Origin: an uncultured Beijerinckiaceae bacterium
Lineage (GTDB): Bacteria > Pseudomonadota > Alphaproteobacteria > Rhizobiales > Beijerinckiaceae
Assembly: GCA_937863205.1 (NCBI GenBank)
Contig: CALMGA010000289.1
Span: forward strand, 1 to 7,826
DNA length: 7,826 nucleotides
Direction of reading: 5' to 3'
Part shown: positions 6,295 through 7,826 of the stretch, one piece after another
Numbering within the stretch: position 1 is the first letter of the stretch
Layout: each line of letters starts with the position of its first letter
Made by a program: the position numbers and the translations under genes
Notes under the pieces: model-generated
The model's database searches: none
What the model was told of the DNA's origin: nothing
What the model saw: the letters and a program-made list of their open reading frames with translations, nothing else

Positions 6295-6408
6295 ATTCGG
6301 CACTTCCTATGAGGAAAGCAGCTGCACCTCAACGTAAGTAGATCGCCGGAGGAGAATTGGGACATCGTGTCGAGTTGTCGCTCGTTCGCGCTTGCTGTTG
6401 CGTTGCCC

Positions 6409-6525
6409 GGCTTTGGCTATGCGATCAGCCGATCGATCGATGCTCGTCTGGCAACGGCGGCCTTGAAGGCAGCGATCCGATTGCGGCAGCCGCCGGCCGG
6501 TTGTGTGCACCGCTCCGATCGTGGT
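6409..6525 (+). pseudogene. IS3-family transposase (orfB) remnant
   Basis: The translation FGYAISRSIDARLATAALKA followed by RQPPAGCVHRSDRG matches the middle of the IS3-family integrase core (typical pattern VVGWAxSxxxDAxLxxxALxxAI, then PPPGxxxHSDRGSQYAS). The Asp of SDRG is the second DDE aspartate. Upstream, the expected WRYVAVVIDLFSRK part is absent; downstream, SQYAS is lost through apparent small indels. No terminal repeats or orfA are present. It is a short, dead scrap between the integrase and the IS110 element. The rest of 6295-6590 shows nothing else I can name. Confidence 0.65.
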
Positions 6526-6699
6526 TGCTTGAGCACCAGCGCGACCAGTTCGTCCTTGCTCAACCACTCAAGGTCACCACGGCTCATGCCTAAACGGAAT
6601 CAGCACTCGTCATGATGTGCAAGCACCCCGCATCAGGTCGGGTCGCAACCGCGCCGCTGCCGATCGCTTCCCCCTGTACCCGTGATGGTGATCCGATCG

Positions 6700-6880
6700 G
6701 TTGCGTTTTAGGCTGAGCGGATCGAGCCAGCCTGCGGAGAGCCACCCAGCACCCCCTGTGCTTTGAGCACCAGGGGGGGACCCGTGCCTCGGCAGGATGC
6801 CAAGGTGGATGCCTCGTGGGGAGTCCGCGCCATCGAGCGCCCGTACAGGGATCGGCAGGCACTGCGGCGGCTCGTGGCCA
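6700..6880 (+). ncRNA. candidate bridge RNA region in the IS110 leader
   Basis: IS110-family elements carry a structured non-coding RNA in the DNA before the transposase gene, which guides target and donor recognition. Here the few hundred bases before the GTG at 6893 have no gene, but do hold a strong hairpin (6752-6777), a short TGCC-TC-GGCA stem (6785-6794), and repeated words GGATGCC (6795, 6807) and TGCCTCG (6785, 6810). The exact ends of the RNA and of the element could not be set. The call rests on family knowledge plus position, not on a matched covariance model. Confidence 0.3.
6752..6777 (+). other. strong hairpin in the IS110 leader
   Basis: CCCCCTG pairs with CAGGGGG, then after a one-base bulge (C6770) TGCT pairs with AGCA around a TTG loop. 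This makes 11 base pairs in 26 nt. It lies about 115 nt before the transposase start, where a bridge-RNA stem-loop would be expected. Confidence 0.6.
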
Positions 6881-6881
6881 T

Positions 6882-6888
6882 AGGAGGA
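6882..6888 (+). promoter_or_regulatory. ribosome binding site of the IS110 transposase
   Basis: AGGAGGA lies 4 nt before the GTG at 6893. It supports that GTG as the start; an ATG at 6897 lies in another frame that stops after seven codons. Confidence 0.6.
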
Positions 6889-6892
6889 CACA

Positions 6893-7826
6893 GTGGATGA
6901 CCAAGGAGACTGGTTCGTAGGTGTGGATTAGGCGTCGCAGACGCACCGTGCGGTGGTGCTTGATGCACGGGGCCGCAAGCTGGGCGAGCGCGACTTCGCC
7001 CACAACGGCGAGGGCCTGGCCGCGATGGCGGCCTGGATCACTGGGCAGACCGGAACGGCGCCGGATACCGTATCGATTGCCATCGAAGTGCCGCACGGCC
7101 CGGTGGTGGAAAGCCTGCTGGAGCGCGGCTTCCGCGTTCACGCGATCAACCCCAAGCAGCTCGATCGCTTCCGCGACCGCTTTTCGCCGGCCGGCGCCAA
7201 GGACGACAGCCGCGACGCCCGCGTGCTGGCCGACGCCCTGCGCACCGACCCGCACTGCTTGCGTCGTCTGGCGCCGCTGGACCCGGTTGTTGTCGAGTTG
7301 CGCGAGTGGTCGCGCATCGCCGACGACCTGCGCCACGACCGCATCCGGCTGGGCAACCGCGTCCGCGAGCTGCTGTGGCGGTACTATCCGCAGATGCTGG
7401 AATTGGCCGACGATGTCGCGGCGTCCTGGTTCCTGGAGCTGTGGGCACTGGTGCCGACACCTGCCAAGGCCGCAAGGGTGCGGGAAGCCACTCTCGCCCG
7501 CCTGCTGAAACAGCACCGCATCCGCCGCTTCACCGCGGCCGAGGTGCTGCAGCGGCTGCGTGCGCCGCCGATCGCTGTGGCGCCGGGAACGGTGAGCGCG
7601 GCCACGGCTCACCTTGAAGCCGTGGCCGCGCGGCTCCGGCTGGTGAACCGCCAGATCACGGACGCCGATGCTAGGCTCGACCGGCTGACGGAGACGCTTG
7701 CCGCGACCGGAGACGCGCCGGGGCAGAGCGGTGAGCAGCGCGACGTGACGGTCCTGAGATCCTTGCCGGGCGTCGGGCGGATCGTCCTCGCCACGCTGCT
7801 CGCAGAAGCCTCCGAAGCCCTGCAGC
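6893..7826 (+). pseudogene. IS110-family transposase interrupted by an amber codon, 3' end beyond the window
   Basis: The frame from GTG 6893 reads MDDQGDWFVGVD, then TAG (6929-6931), then ASQTHRAVVLDARGRKL and on without another stop to the window edge (311 codons visible). IS110 enzymes join a RuvC-like DEDD domain to a C-terminal domain with a catalytic Ser. Visible here are D12 (GVD), E65 (IAIEVPHG), and D105/D108 (KDDSRDARVLADAL). Near residues 290-306 is the Transposase_20 motif SLPGVGRIVLATLLAEA. The stop replaces the residue usually seen as Trp or Leu in GVD-W/L-AS; TGG to TAG is a single change. The rest of the gene is undamaged, so inactivation looks recent, or the codon is read through. 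The catalytic Ser lies beyond or near the window end and was not checked. Confidence 0.88.

Noticed and set aside
6304..6316. TTCCT-ATG-AGGAA hairpin just after the integrase stop
   Set aside because: Only 5 AT-rich base pairs and no T-tract; too weak to call a terminator.
6921..7508. 195-codon plus-strand open frame
   Set aside because: It is the wrong frame over the IS110 transposase. The translation is a Trp/Arg/Ser-rich artefact of the correct frame, which runs off the window.
6590..7612. 340-codon open frame on the minus strand
   Set aside because: Antisense shadow of the IS110 transposase frame, which shows recognisable DEDD and C-terminal motifs on the plus strand; the minus product resembles nothing.
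1..7826. CRISPR array or long tandem repeats
   Set aside because: No regularly spaced repeats were seen on reading through; only short repeats near 4754-4803 and 6785-6813.

Overview
This is a mosaic accessory region from a GC-rich proteobacterium, most likely an alphaproteobacterium (Rhizobiales or Rhodospirillales/Acetobacteraceae type). That guess rests on the strong G/C bias at third codon positions, the BrnT/BrnA pair, the style of the tRNA-Glu(CTC) 3' end, and the mix of IS families (ISAzo13-like, IS630, IS3, IS110). No gene here fixes the genus.

Layout, left to right. Positions 1-184 (minus) hold the N-terminal piece of a decayed ISAzo13-like transposase. Next is a clearly lower-GC open frame (about 240-1060, plus) of unknown function, which seems to have lost its 5' end. 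An apparently intact cytochrome P450 (1108-2487, plus) follows with a good ribosome binding site and no redox partner beside it. Positions 2488-2800 hold a possible small minus-strand frame and a strong inverted repeat. On the minus strand comes a BrnA-type antitoxin with a long C-terminal extension (2801-3328), overlapping the last 60 codons of a broken BrnT-type toxin (3315-3497).

The toxin remnant stops exactly where a complete 1,119-bp IS630-family element begins (3501-4619, TA duplication, CTAG target). To its right are about 200 bp without a gene, then the 3' half of a tRNA-Glu(CTC) gene (4820-4863, minus). This half stops in the anticodon loop and looks like an attachment site. A tyrosine recombinase gene (5017-6294, plus) lies beside it. 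The orientation predicts an integrated element extending to the right, with the intact tRNA-Glu at its far end outside the window.

The right end holds an IS3-family transposase scrap (6409-6525) and then an IS110-family transposase (6893 to the window edge). That gene carries an amber codon immediately after the first catalytic aspartate. Its long untranslated leader contains a strong hairpin and could encode the bridge RNA known from this family.

Overall, several mobile elements have inserted into and eroded one another around a P450 and a former toxin-antitoxin module. The most informative points are the tRNA-Glu half-site beside the integrase, the BrnT remnant that precise IS excision would not restore, the amber-interrupted IS110 with its putative bridge-RNA leader, and the unidentified low-GC frame. 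I see no clear evidence for a wholly new system.
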